Shown one piece after another: positions 11,312-19,460 of a stretch of DNA of 64,000 nucleotides. Position numbers and translations under genes: made by a program. The DNA lies in NCBI GenBank assembly GCA_963811595.1, contig CAWERW010000011.1, positions 1 to 64,000 on the forward strand, read 5' to 3'. This DNA is from DASQFQ01 sp963811595. GTDB taxonomy: Bacteria; Actinomycetota; Thermoleophilia; Solirubrobacterales; Solirubrobacteraceae. A model generated the notes under the pieces. That model searched no databases. It saw only the letters and a program-made list of their open reading frames with translations, and was not told where the DNA came from. The first letter of the stretch is position 1. Each line of letters starts with the position of its first letter.

Positions 11312-12220
11312 GACAGCTCCAGCGCCGGCAGCTTGACGCCGTAGGGCTGCTGCGACGGCGCGAACGCCTCGTCCCAGCGCGCGGCGATCTCCTCCGCCGT
11401 CCAGCCCCCGTCGCGCAGCTCGGCCACCAGCTCGGCCGGATGCGAGTAGAGGCTCAGGCGGTCGCCGCCGATGCCGATCGCCTGGCCGGTCACGCCGGCG
11501 GCGGCGTCGGACGCGAGGAAGACGACCAGCGGGGCGCACTCCTCGGGCATGCCGATCGCATGCTCCCGGCGCACCTCGGCCGGGAAGTCCTCGCCGGCCT
11601 CGGCGCGCGCCACGAGCGGCTCGTAGATCGGGATGCTCGCCGTCATCCGCGTCCACGCCGTCGGCACGATCGCGTTGACGGTGATCTGCGACCGCGCCGA
11701 GCTCGAGCGCCCACGTGCGCGCGAACGCGACGATCCCGGCCTTCGCGGCCGCGTAGTTCGTCTGCCCGAAGTTGCCGTACTGGCCGGCCGGCGAGCCGAC
11801 CACGACGATCCGCCCCCCTTGCTCCTGCGCGCGCATCTGGATCGCCGCCGCGCGGGCGCAGGTGAACGTGCCGCGGAGGTGGGCGCCGACGACCGCGTCG
11901 AAGTCCTCGTCGGTCATCTTCCACAGCACGCGGTCGCGGAGCAGCCCGGCGTTGGTGACCATGACGTCGAGCCGGCCGAACTCGCCCACCGCCCGTCCGA
12001 CCAGCGCGTCCGCCGCGGCGGTGTCGCCGACCGCGCGCACCTCCGCGACCGCCCGGCCGCCCTCGCCCGCGATCGCCGCGACCGTCTCCTCCGCGGCGTC
12101 GGCGTCGACGTCGTTGACCACCACCGCGGCGCCGGCCCGCGCGAGCGCGACCGCGTAGGCGCGGCCGAGGCCGCGCCCGCTCCCGGTCACCACCGCCACC
12201 CGGTCGTCGAGGCGGATCAT
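11308..12220 (-). CDS. Short-chain dehydrogenase (3-hydroxyacyl-CoA dehydrogenase-like), frameshifted
   Basis: The protein starts MIRLDDRVAVVTGSGRGLGR, with the NAD(P)-binding TGxxxGxG. Then come NDVDADAAEETV (an acidic residue suggesting NAD), VTNAG, GRIVVVGSPAG and the catalytic pair in NYAAAKAG. A C-terminal extension, PAELVAELRDGGWTAEEIAA, resembles bacterial relatives of the peroxisomal multifunctional hydroxyacyl-CoA dehydrogenase. One or two indels near 11690 shift the frame around the KITVN-type strand. It is linked by ATGA to the MaoC hydratase, so the two probably perform consecutive hydration and oxidation of an enoyl-CoA. Confidence 0.85.
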
Positions 12221-12667
12221 GCGTAGAACCTCAGCAGAACCTCGGCGGCGAGCGCCGGCCGCTGCGCGTCGCGCACCTCGACCGTGACCGCCAGCTTGAC
12301 CTGCGCGCCGCCGTCGATCGTCGCCACGTCGGCCACCTCCGCCGCGCCGCGGAACTCCGCGCCGACCGGCAGCGGGGCCGGGAAGCGCAGCTTGTCCATG
12401 CCGTAGTTGATGCTCGTCTTCGCGTCGCTGACCTCGAGCAGCGACTGCGTGATCGGCGCGAGCAGCGACACGGTCAGGTAGCCGTGCGCGATCGTGCCCC
12501 CGAACGGCGATGTCCTTCGCCCGCTCGGGGTCGACGTGGATGTAGTTGTGGTCCTCGGTGACGTCGGCGAACGCGTCGACGCGCTCCTGGGTCATCTCGC
12601 GCCACTCGGTGTGGCCGAGCGGCTGCCCGGACAGCTCGGGCAGCCGCGAGAGGCTCACGGCGGGCAT
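12217..12667 (-). CDS. MaoC-like enoyl-CoA hydratase, frameshifted
   Basis: A hotdog-fold R-specific hydratase. The catalytic loop reads VTEDHNYIHVDPERAKD (Asp and His of the hydratase-2 motif). After a single-base shift near 12500 comes IAHGYLTVSLLAPITQSLLE and NYGMDKLRFPAPLPVGAEFR. About 150 residues is normal for the single-hotdog MaoC family. The start lies one base after the livK stop, and the stop overlaps the SDR start (ATGA). Predicted role: hydration of the enoyl-CoA formed from the imported acid. Confidence 0.85.
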
Positions 12668-12668
12668 G

Positions 12669-13925
12669 TCAGCTGCCTCCGAACGTGTAGCTCTCGGCGT
12701 CGTCCGACGTGCCGGGCTCGCCGATGACGGCCAGGCCGCCGGGCGCGTCCTTGCGCACGCGCGCGGTGTAGACGAGGCGGCTCGGCGGCTCGTCGGTCTT
12801 GCTGAAGTCGAGCTTGCCGGCCACGGTGCCGCCGGTGTCGAGCGCGGTCTGCGCGCGCAGCGCGTCGAGCACGCCCTTGCGCGTGAGGTCCTTGTCCTCG
12901 CACGCCTGGGTGAGCGCCGCGTCGGCGATCTGGGCGCCGGCGTACGCGTAGAGCGAGCCGTTCGAGGACGGCGTGCCCTTGGGGTACGCCTGCTTGTAGG
13001 CGTCGAGGAACTTCTGCACGCCCTCGCTCTCGACGTTGAGCGGCGCCATCGAGGACACGACGTAGTAGTTCTTCTCGAGCGCTCCCGCGGCCGGCGTGGT
13101 CAGCAGCTGGGGCGTCCACCCGGGGCCGTTGGCGACGATCGGCACGTCGAGCTTCTGCGACGCGGCGACGCCGGCCAGCGAGGCGGCCTGCGGCGGCGCG
13201 GCCGAGAACAGGATCGCCTTGACGCCTGCGCGGCGGAAGGCCGCGACCTGCCCGGTCATGTCGGTCTCGGCCGGCGTGATCTTCTGCTCGACGATCTTCA
13301 GGCCGTGCTTCTCCGCGGCGAACTTCGAGCCCTTGAGCGCGTTCTCGCCGTAGTCGCCCTCGAAGTAGAGGTGGCCGACGGTGTCGCCCGACTTGACCCC
13401 GTGCTCGCGCATCAGGAAGTCGACCGCGTTGATCGCCTCGATGTCGTAGGTCGTGCCGGCGATCGCGACGTTCTCGCTGGGGAGGATGTCCGACGTCCAG
13501 CCCGCGAAGTTGAGGAACATGTCCTCCTCCTTGACCGAGGGCAGGAGCGCCGACGTGATCGAGGAGCCGAGCACGAGGCCGAGGCCGACCACGTCGCCCG
13601 AGATCTGCTGGTAGGCGGCCACCGCCTTCTGCGGGTCGTAGCCGGTGTCCTGGGTCTTGAGCTCGATGGTGCGGCCGCAGATGCCGCCGGCCTCGTTCTT
13701 CGCGTCCCAGTAGAGCTTCGCGCCCTCCATCATCGCCTTGCCGTTGGGGGCGAAGACGCCCGACAGGTCGGGCAGGTAGCCGAGCGCGATGGTGTCCGCC
13801 GTCGTGCCGGGCCCGGTCTTGACGTCACCCGAGCCCCCGTCACCGTCCTCGGAGCCGCCCTTGCCGCACGCGCCCACCGCGAGGGCGAGACCGACGGTCG
13901 TGATCGCGAACCAGCGTCTGCTCAT
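12669..13925 (-). CDS. livK: Branched-chain-type ABC transporter substrate-binding lipoprotein
   Basis: The 418-residue protein begins with a lipoprotein signal ending VGAC, then a Gly/Ser/Asp-rich linker. The type I periplasmic-binding fold follows: IALGYLPDLSGVFAPNGKAM, EAGGICGRTIELKTQDTGYD, PQKAVAAYQQI and VGHLYFEGDYGENALKG. LivK-like proteins also bind aromatic acids, amides and other organic acids, not only Leu/Ile/Val. The catabolic genes immediately downstream suggest a carboxylate ligand. The frame is intact. The ATG overlaps the livM stop (ATGA). Confidence 0.9.
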   Translation of the reverse strand: MSRRWFAITTVGLALAVGACGKGGSEDGDGGSGDVKTGPGTTADTIALGYLPDLSGVFAPNGKAMMEGAKLYWDAKNEAGGICGRTIELKTQDTGYDPQKAVAAYQQISGDVVGLGLVLGSSITSALLPSVKEEDMFLNFAGWTSDILPSENVAIAGTTYDIEAINAVDFLMREHGVKSGDTVGHLYFEGDYGENALKGSKFAAEKHGLKIVEQKITPAETDMTGQVAAFRRAGVKAILFSAAPPQAASLAGVAASQKLDVPIVANGPGWTPQLLTTPAAGALEKNYYVVSSMAPLNVESEGVQKFLDAYKQAYPKGTPSSNGSLYAYAGAQIADAALTQACEDKDLTRKGVLDALRAQTALDTGGTVAGKLDFSKTDEPPSRLVYTARVRKDAPGGLAVIGEPGTSDDAESYTFGGS

Positions 13926-14992
13926 GTGAGGCTCTCCTTGACCTCGGGGGACCGGGACCGGCGGACGAGCCCCGCGAGGCCGTCGCGCGCGAACAGCAGG
14001 ACGGCGACGATCGCCGCGCCGTAGATGAAGCGGCTGGCCTCGGAGGCGCCGATGCCGCCGCCGCCGGGCTCGGCCAGCAGCGGCAGCGAGCCGCTGTAGT
14101 GGTTGAGGACCAGCGGGAGCGCGGTCACGAACACCGCGCCCGCCGCAGCGCCGCCGACCGAGCCGGCGCCGCCGATGACGACCATCACGAGGAAGTCGAT
14201 CGACAGCAGGAAGCCGAACGACTCCGGCACGATGCGGCCGAACGCGAGCGCGGTCAGCACGCCCCCCAGCCCCGCGTACATCGACGAGACGGTGAAGGCG
14301 GCGGCCTTGTAGCGGACGACGTCGATCCCGTGCACGGCCGCGGCGATCTCGCCGTCGCGGACGCTGGCGAGCGCGCGGCCCGGGCGGCTGCGGACGAGGT
14401 TGCGGCCGTACCAGATCGGCGAGCGCGACGAGGACGAGCCGAGGTACCAGAGGCGCTCGAGCCGCCCGTAGGGCACGTCGAAGATCGTCAGCTCGGGGTC
14501 GGAGTCCGAGAAGCTGAAGCCGGGCAGGCTGAACGGCTCGACGGACACGCCCTCGTAGCCGCCGGTGATCGCGGTGGCGTTCTGGAGCACGTGCTGGCCG
14601 AGGAACACGAGGCCGAGCGACGCGAGCCCGAGGTAGATGCCGCGCACGCGGCCCGAGATCGGGCTGAACAGCGCGCCCGCGAGCCCCGCGAGCGCGACGG
14701 CGCCGATCAGCGCGAGCAGCGGCGGCAGGCCGAGCCCGGCCGGCCCGTCCTCGCCGGCCGCCTCCTGCCCCGCGAGGAACGCGTAGCCGTAGGCGCCGAT
14801 CGCGACGAAGAAGGCGTGCGCGAGCGACAGCTGCCCGGCGATCCCCACCAGCAGCGTCAGCCCGATCGCCGCCACGATCGCGCCCATCGCGAACAGCGCG
14901 GTCTGCAGCCAGAAGCTCTCGAGGTACAGCGGCAGCGCGGCGAGCACGATCACGACGCCCACCGCGATGGCTGCGCGCAGCGGCCTAGACAC
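13922..14992 (-). CDS. livM: Branched-chain-type ABC transporter permease LivM
   Basis: A 356-residue protein with about ten hydrophobic segments. Family signatures include GLTLLVGIAGQLSLAHAFFV, GIYLGLASLGLVFL, RNLVRSRPGRALASVRDGEI and FLVMVVIGGAGSVGGAAAGA. One oddity: between RLERLWYLG and IWYGRN the sequence is SSSSRSP, where a membrane helix is expected. Reading the same bases one frame over gives LVLVALA, so two compensating indels at about 14418-14440 probably corrupt this segment. The start overlaps the livH stop by 8 bp. Confidence 0.9.
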   Translation of the reverse strand: MSRPLRAAIAVGVVIVLAALPLYLESFWLQTALFAMGAIVAAIGLTLLVGIAGQLSLAHAFFVAIGAYGYAFLAGQEAAGEDGPAGLGLPPLLALIGAVALAGLAGALFSPISGRVRGIYLGLASLGLVFLGQHVLQNATAITGGYEGVSVEPFSLPGFSFSDSDPELTIFDVPYGRLERLWYLGSSSSRSPIWYGRNLVRSRPGRALASVRDGEIAAAVHGIDVVRYKAAAFTVSSMYAGLGGVLTALAFGRIVPESFGFLLSIDFLVMVVIGGAGSVGGAAAGAVFVTALPLVLNHYSGSLPLLAEPGGGGIGASEASRFIYGAAIVAVLLFARDGLAGLVRRSRSPEVKESLT

Positions 14993-15875
14993 GGGTCAGC
15001 TCCCGCGTGCCGAACAGGCCGGAAGGCCGCACGAGCAGCACCAGCAGCATCACCACGTAGGGCGCGACGGTGCCGACGCCGCGGCCCAGGAACGACAGCT
15101 CGTCCTGGTAGCCGGCGCACAGCACCGACACGACGCCGATGATCAGCCCGCCCACGACGGCGCCGCCGGGCGAGTCGAACCCGCCGAGCACGACCGCGGG
15201 AATGGCGGCGAGCGCGACGAGCCCGAGCCCCGGCGTCACGCCGGCAGCGGGGAAGGAGGCGAGGAAGAGGCCGCCGATCGCGGCGAGCGCGCCGGCCAGC
15301 GCCCACGCGCCGGCGGCGACGCGGTTGAGGCGGATGCCCATCAGCCCGGCGGTCTCGCCGTCCTCGGCCGCCGAGCGCATGGCGACACCCCAGTCCGTGA
15401 GCTTCACCGCCGCCGCCAGCGCGGCCACGAGCACGATCGCGACGCCGCCCGCGATCACGCGCGAGGCGGGCACCCGGATGCCCGCCGCCTCGACCACGTC
15501 GGCGCCCCACGGCGCGCCGACGCTGATGACGTCGGTGCCGATCGCGCGCGTCATCTCCGTCGTGAGCAGGATGTCGACGCCGAGCGTGAGGATCGCGAGC
15601 GTGCCGAGGTCGGCGGCCCGCACGCGGCGGATCAGCAGCGCGTCGATCAGCAACGACAGCAGCGCGGCCGCCGCGACGGCGACCAGCACGGCGGGCCAGA
15701 ACCCGATCGAGTCGTGGAGGCGCCCGACGAGGTAGGCGCCCACCAGCAGCACGCTCCCCTGCGCGAAGTTGATGACGCCGGTGGCGCGGAAGATCGTCAC
15801 GAACCCGAGCGCGACCAGCGCGTAGATCGCGCCGAGGAAGAGCCCGCCGACCGCGAGCGAGAGGAACTGGGTCAT
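14985..15875 (-). CDS. livH: Branched-chain-type ABC transporter permease LivH
   Basis: A 296-residue integral membrane protein. It opens with FLGAIYALVALGFVTIFRAT and GVINFAQGSVLLVGAYLVG, the strongly conserved LivH beginning. Later come MRSAAEDGETAGLMGIRLNR, the cytoplasmic loop that contacts the ATPases, and GFDSPGGAVVGGLIIGVVSV. The ATG at 15875 is chosen by homology and overlaps the livG stop (ATGA). The same frame is open far upstream because of the livF/livG indel, but that extension is an artefact. Confidence 0.92.
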   Translation of the reverse strand: MTQFLSLAVGGLFLGAIYALVALGFVTIFRATGVINFAQGSVLLVGAYLVGRLHDSIGFWPAVLVAVAAAALLSLLIDALLIRRVRAADLGTLAILTLGVDILLTTEMTRAIGTDVISVGAPWGADVVEAAGIRVPASRVIAGGVAIVLVAALAAAVKLTDWGVAMRSAAEDGETAGLMGIRLNRVAAGAWALAGALAAIGGLFLASFPAAGVTPGLGLVALAAIPAVVLGGFDSPGGAVVGGLIIGVVSVLCAGYQDELSFLGRGVGTVAPYVVMLLVLLVRPSGLFGTRELTRV

Positions 15876-16633
15876 GACGACGCGCCTCCCAGGTAGGCGC
15901 GCACGACCTCGGGGTCCTGCTGGACCTCGGCCGGGGTCCCGTCGGCGATCCGGCGCCCGAAGTCGAGCACCGTCACCCGGTCCGCGATGCCCATCACGAA
16001 CGTCATGTCGTGCTCGACCACGAGCACCGACACGCCCAGCTCCGCGCGGGCGGCGGCGATCGCGGCCGCCATCTCCGTCGACTCGTCGTGCGTCATCCCG
16101 GCCACCGGCTCGTCGAGCAGGAGCAGACCGGGCTCGGTGCACAGCGCGCGCGCGAGCTCGACGCGCTTGCGCGTGCCGTAGGACAGCGCGTGGACGGGCT
16201 GGCCGAGCCGCTCGGCGAGCCCCAGCAGACCCGCGACCTCGCGAACGCGCGCCTCGTGGCGGACACGTTCGCGGCGGGCGCCGGGCAGCCGCAGACCGCC
16301 GGAGAGAAACCCTTCGCGCATCAGCCGGTGACGAGCCACCAGCAGGTTGTCGAGCACCGTCGCGTCCGGCGACAACGAGAGGTTCTGGAACGTGCGCGCG
16401 ACGCCGAGCGCCGCCACCCGGTGCGGGCGCAGCTGCGTCAGCTCGGCGCTGCCGTAGCGGACGCTCCCGAGCGTGGCCGGATAGACGCCGGAGAGCACGT
16501 TGAGGCAGGTCGACTTGCCGGCGCCGTTGGGGCCGATCAAGGCGTGCATCGAGCCTGGGGCGACCGCGAAGCTCACGCCGTTGAGCGCGGTGATGCCGCC
16601 GAAGCGCACGGTCAGGTCGTCGACCTCGAGCAC
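15872..16633 (-). CDS. livG: Branched-chain-type ABC transporter ATPase LivG
   Basis: An ABC ATPase with Walker A GPNGAGKS, Q-loop region VARTFQNLSLSPDATVLDNL, a signature written LSYGTRKRVELARAL (family variant of LSGGQ), Walker B LLLLDEP and switch His in VVEHDM. The usual LivG insertion after the Q-loop is present, though short. A GTG at 16633 gives MLEVDDLTVRFGG. Upstream of that GTG the same frame reads PAATAQPAGE, which would join smoothly to the end of LivF if one base were removed, so a fused LivF-LivG protein is possible. Confidence 0.88.
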   Translation of the reverse strand: MLEVDDLTVRFGGITALNGVSFAVAPGSMHALIGPNGAGKSTCLNVLSGVYPATLGSVRYGSAELTQLRPHRVAALGVARTFQNLSLSPDATVLDNLLVARHRLMREGFLSGGLRLPGARRERVRHEARVREVAGLLGLAERLGQPVHALSYGTRKRVELARALCTEPGLLLLDEPVAGMTHDESTEMAAAIAAARAELGVSVLVVEHDMTFVMGIADRVTVLDFGRRIADGTPAEVQQDPEVVRAYLGGASS

Positions 16634-17462
16634 CTCGCCGGCCGGTTGCGCGGTCGCGGCGGGCGGGCGCCGCCGCGGGCTCGCCCGCCACCCCCAGGTA
16701 GCGGTCGCGCACCTGCTCGGTCTCCGCCAGCTCGGCCGCCGTGCCGGCGAGCGCCACGCGGCCGACCTCGAGCACGACGGCGCGGTCGGCGACCGCCAGC
16801 GCCATCGCCGCGTTCTGCTCGACGAGGACGATCGTCACGCCCTGGCGGTTGATCTCGCCGATCACCTCGCCGATCTGCGCGACCACGCGCGGCGCCAGGC
16901 CGAGCGACGGCTCGTCGAGCAGCAGCACGCGCGGCCCGGCCATCAGCGCGCGGCCGATCGCGAGCATCTGCTGCTCGCCGCCCGACAGCAGCCCGGCGCG
17001 CTGGCCGGCACGCTCGTTGAGGATGGGGAACAACTCGTGGACCCAGGCGCGCGCCTGCTCGCGCGCCGCCTTGTCGCGCGCGGCGAGCCCGCCCGCGCGG
17101 AGGTTCTCCTCGACGGTCAGGGTGGTGAAGATCCGGCGGCCCTCCGGCACCTGCACGACGCCCGCGCGGGCGACGTCCGCGGAGTCGCGGCCGAGCAGGC
17201 GCGCGCCCGCCAGCTCGACGGCGCCGCCGGTGACCTCGCCGCGGTGCGCCGCGAGGGTCCCGGAGATCGCGCGCAGGAGGGTGGTCTTGCCGGCGCCGTT
17301 GTTGCCGAGCACGCCCACGATCGCGCGCTCCGGCACCTCCAGCGACACGTCGTGCAGCGCCTGCACGCCGGCGTAGGCGACCGACAGGTCCTGCACGCGC
17401 AGCAGCGCCTCGCCGTGCTGGTCGGCGCCGGTCGCGGCCTCGGCGGATGCCTCCCCAAACAT
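16634..17462 (-). CDS. livF: Branched-chain-type ABC transporter ATPase LivF (3' end shifted)
   Basis: After a 20-residue N-terminal extension, the ATPase reads LLRVQDLSVAYAGVQALHDV, Walker A GNNGAGKTT, VVQVPEGRRIFTTLTVEENL, signature LLSGGEQQMLAIGRAL, Walker B VLLLDEPSLGLAP and IVLVEQN. These are standard for LivF. The domain ends at EQVRDRYLGVAGEPAAAPA. From there the given frame has no stop through all of livG and runs in frame into livH, so a one-base indel near 16660 is almost certain. The ATG at 17462 has a strong GAGGAGG upstream. It is the first gene of the operon. Confidence 0.88.
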
Positions 17463-17484
17463 TCGCTCCTCCTCGACGCGAATG

Positions 17485-17519
17485 TATCAGGTTGCCTGAT
17501 GTTCGTCAGGCGGCCTGCT
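17485..17519 (-). promoter_or_regulatory. Paired operator-like boxes before the liv operon
   Basis: Two similar 16-bp boxes lie at 17485-17500 (TATCAGGTTGCCTGAT) and 17504-17519 (CGTCAGGCGGCCTGCT), between the livF start and the end of the marR gene. The first contains the perfect dyad ATCAGG-TTG-CCTGAT. Related boxes occur at the marR promoter (17998-18028). The arrangement suits binding of the neighbouring MarR-family protein. This is inference from motif sharing. Confidence 0.6.
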
Positions 17520-17967
17520 ACGCGTCCGGCAGGCCGGCGCCGAGGCGATGCACGCAGTCGGTGAGCGCCTTGTGCAGCTCCTCGCGCGCTTCGCCGTCGA
17601 GGTCGGCGAGCATCTGGCTCTCCATCTCGTTGACCGCCTCGTCGCAGCGCGCGAGCACGGAGAGTCCGGCCTCGGTCACCACGGTCTCGAGCACGCGCCC
17701 GTGGTTGGCGGCCGGCGTGCGCGAGACGAGCCCGTCGCGCTCGAGCGACGCGATCACCTCGTTCATCGACTGCGGGGTCACGTAGCTGCGCCGGGCGAGC
17801 TGCGCGTTCGAGAGCCCGGCGCGGTCGCGCAGGACGGACAGCGTCGTGTACTGCGGGACGCTCAGTCCGTGGGGCGCGACGAGCGCGCCGATCTCGCGTC
17901 GCAGCGCACGGTCGAGCCGCCCGATGACGTAGGAGATCCGCGGCGTGACGCGAGCCGTTTGGCGCAC
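17518..17967 (-). CDS. MarR-family transcriptional regulator
   Basis: A 149-residue winged-helix regulator. SYVIGRLDRALRREIGALVA forms the dimerisation helix. The HTH region is SVPQYTTLSVLRDRAGLSNA, QLARRSYVTPQSMNEVIASL, ERDGLVSRTPAANHGRVLET, matching MarR in order and length. The GTG at 17967 is preferred because it starts just before the conserved region; a longer frame to 18030 adds no recognisable sequence. It precedes the liv catabolic operon on the same strand and probably controls it and itself. MarR proteins usually release DNA on binding a small aromatic or CoA-linked ligand. Confidence 0.85.
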   Translation of the reverse strand: MRQTARVTPRISYVIGRLDRALRREIGALVAPHGLSVPQYTTLSVLRDRAGLSNAQLARRSYVTPQSMNEVIASLERDGLVSRTPAANHGRVLETVVTEAGLSVLARCDEAVNEMESQMLADLDGEAREELHKALTDCVHRLGAGLPDA

Positions 17968-17997
17968 GATGGCGACGGTAGCAGCGCGAGGGCCACA

Positions 17998-18028
17998 TCT
18001 CAGGTAGCCGAATATCAGGCAGCTTGAC
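17998..18028. promoter_or_regulatory. Operator-like boxes in the marR / hydrolase intergenic region
   Basis: Two boxes resemble those upstream of livF: 17998-18013 (TCTCAGGTAGCCGAAT) and 18013-18028 (TATCAGGCAGCTTGAC), spaced 15 bp apart. The shared core is TCAGG-N2-GC. The second overlaps a TTGACA at 18024-18029 that could be a -35 element for the rightward gene at 18066. Binding here could control marR and the divergent hydrolase together. Confidence 0.5.
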
Positions 18029-18065
18029 AACGGGCGTACGCTCCGGGCGAGGAGAGGAGGCAGTG

Positions 18066-19460
18066 ATGGGTTGGAAGGCCATGCACGTGCGGGTGATCGG
18101 GCTCGCGATCGCGGCGGTGACGGCGCTGGCGGCGCCGGCGCCGGCCTCGGCCCAGCAGCCGACGTGCACGAACCCGGCGGTGACCTGCGTCACGGGGACG
18201 AGCGCCGACGGCTCGACCTACAAGGCCGAGGTGCCCTCGCGCTGGAACGGCACGCTGCTCCTCTACAGCCACGGCTACCGGCCGCCGATCGGCCCGAACC
18301 CGCCGGCCGACACCTGGAGCAACCGCAGCGTCGCCGACCACCTGCTCGCTCGCGGCTACGCGCTGGCGGGCTCGTCCTACGCCTCGAACGGCTGGGCGGT
18401 CGAGGACGCCCTCCGCGATCAGATCGACCTGCTCGACCGCTTCGAGGACCGCTTCGGCAAGCCGCGCCGGACGATCGCGTGGGGCGAGTCGATGGGCGGC
18501 ATGATCACCGCGGGGCTGGTCGAGCGGCATCCGCGCCGCTTCGACGGCGCGCTGCCGTTCTGCGGCATCCTCGGCGGCGCCGTCGGCCTCTGGAACCAGA
18601 ACCTCGACCTCGAGTACGCCGTCAAGACCCTGCTGTCGGCGGACCCCAACCCCGCGGTCTCCGTCCCGGCCTCCCAGCTCGAGCTGGTCCACATCAGCGA
18701 CTGGCCGGCGAACGTCGCGCGGGCCAACGCGGCGGTGGCCGCCGCCCAGGCGACGCCGGAGGGGCGCGCGCGGCTCGCCCTCGCGGCCGCGCTCTTCAAC
18801 CTGCCCGACTGGTACCAGCCCGGCACGCAGCGGCCCGCCCGGGACGACCACGCGGCGCGCCAGCAGCAGCAGTTCCTCGCGCTCCAGTTCCAGCTCGCGT
18901 TCATCTTCGGCTTCCGCCAGGAGGTCGAGCAGCGCGCCGGCGGCAACCCGTCGTGGAACACCGGCGTCGACTACGGGCGGCTGCTCGCCCGGTCCGGCAG
19001 CCGGGACGTGGTCAAGGCGCTCTACCGCGGCAGCAGCCTGGAGCTGCGCGACGACCTGCGGCGCCTGGCGCGGGGGGCGCGCGTGCGCCCCGACCCGCAG
19101 GCCACCCGCTACCTCATCCGCAACGTCGTCTACGACGGGCGCGTGCGCGTGCCGGTCCTGACCGTGCACACGACCGCCGACGGCCTCGTCGTCTCACCGC
19201 ACGAACGCGCGTACCGCGACACGCTCCGGCGCGCCGGACGCGGCCACCTGCTGAAGCAGCTGTGGCTCGACCGGCCGGGCCACTGCGGGTTCACCGACGA
19301 CGAGACGCTGACCGCCCTCGACCTGCTCGAGGACCGCCTCGATCACGGCCGCTGGCCGCATCGCGCCGGCCCGGCGTTCACCCGCTACGAGCCGCCGCCG
19401 TTCCTGCGGCCGTTCGACCTCGCCTGGGCGGGCTGGGGCTGGAGCGGCGGCGGGCGGTAG
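18066..19460 (+). CDS. Secreted alpha/beta hydrolase
   Basis: A 464-residue protein with a cleavable signal peptide (VIGLAIAAVTALAAPAPASA, then QQPTCTNPAVTC). The hydrolase core has GTLLLYSHGYRPP (oxyanion strand), WGESMGGMITAGLVERHPRR (nucleophile Ser in GxSxG), VPVLTVHTTADGLVVSPHER (acid region) and RPGHCGFTDDE (catalytic His). Two cysteines early in the mature protein may pair. The start has a strong GGAGG upstream. It may share control with marR through the boxes at 17998-18028. The 3' end overlaps the amidase by 76 bp. The substrate is unknown. Confidence 0.85.
   Translation: MGWKAMHVRVIGLAIAAVTALAAPAPASAQQPTCTNPAVTCVTGTSADGSTYKAEVPSRWNGTLLLYSHGYRPPIGPNPPADTWSNRSVADHLLARGYALAGSSYASNGWAVEDALRDQIDLLDRFEDRFGKPRRTIAWGESMGGMITAGLVERHPRRFDGALPFCGILGGAVGLWNQNLDLEYAVKTLLSADPNPAVSVPASQLELVHISDWPANVARANAAVAAAQATPEGRARLALAAALFNLPDWYQPGTQRPARDDHAARQQQQFLALQFQLAFIFGFRQEVEQRAGGNPSWNTGVDYGRLLARSGSRDVVKALYRGSSLELRDDLRRLARGARVRPDPQATRYLIRNVVYDGRVRVPVLTVHTTADGLVVSPHERAYRDTLRRAGRGHLLKQLWLDRPGHCGFTDDETLTALDLLEDRLDHGRWPHRAGPAFTRYEPPPFLRPFDLAWAGWGWSGGGR

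Noticed and set aside
14985..17462. An 825-codon open frame covering livF to livH on the minus strand
   Set aside because: Its middle third is livG read in the wrong frame. Only the two ends have protein-like sequence, so it is an indel artefact rather than a LivF-LivH fusion.
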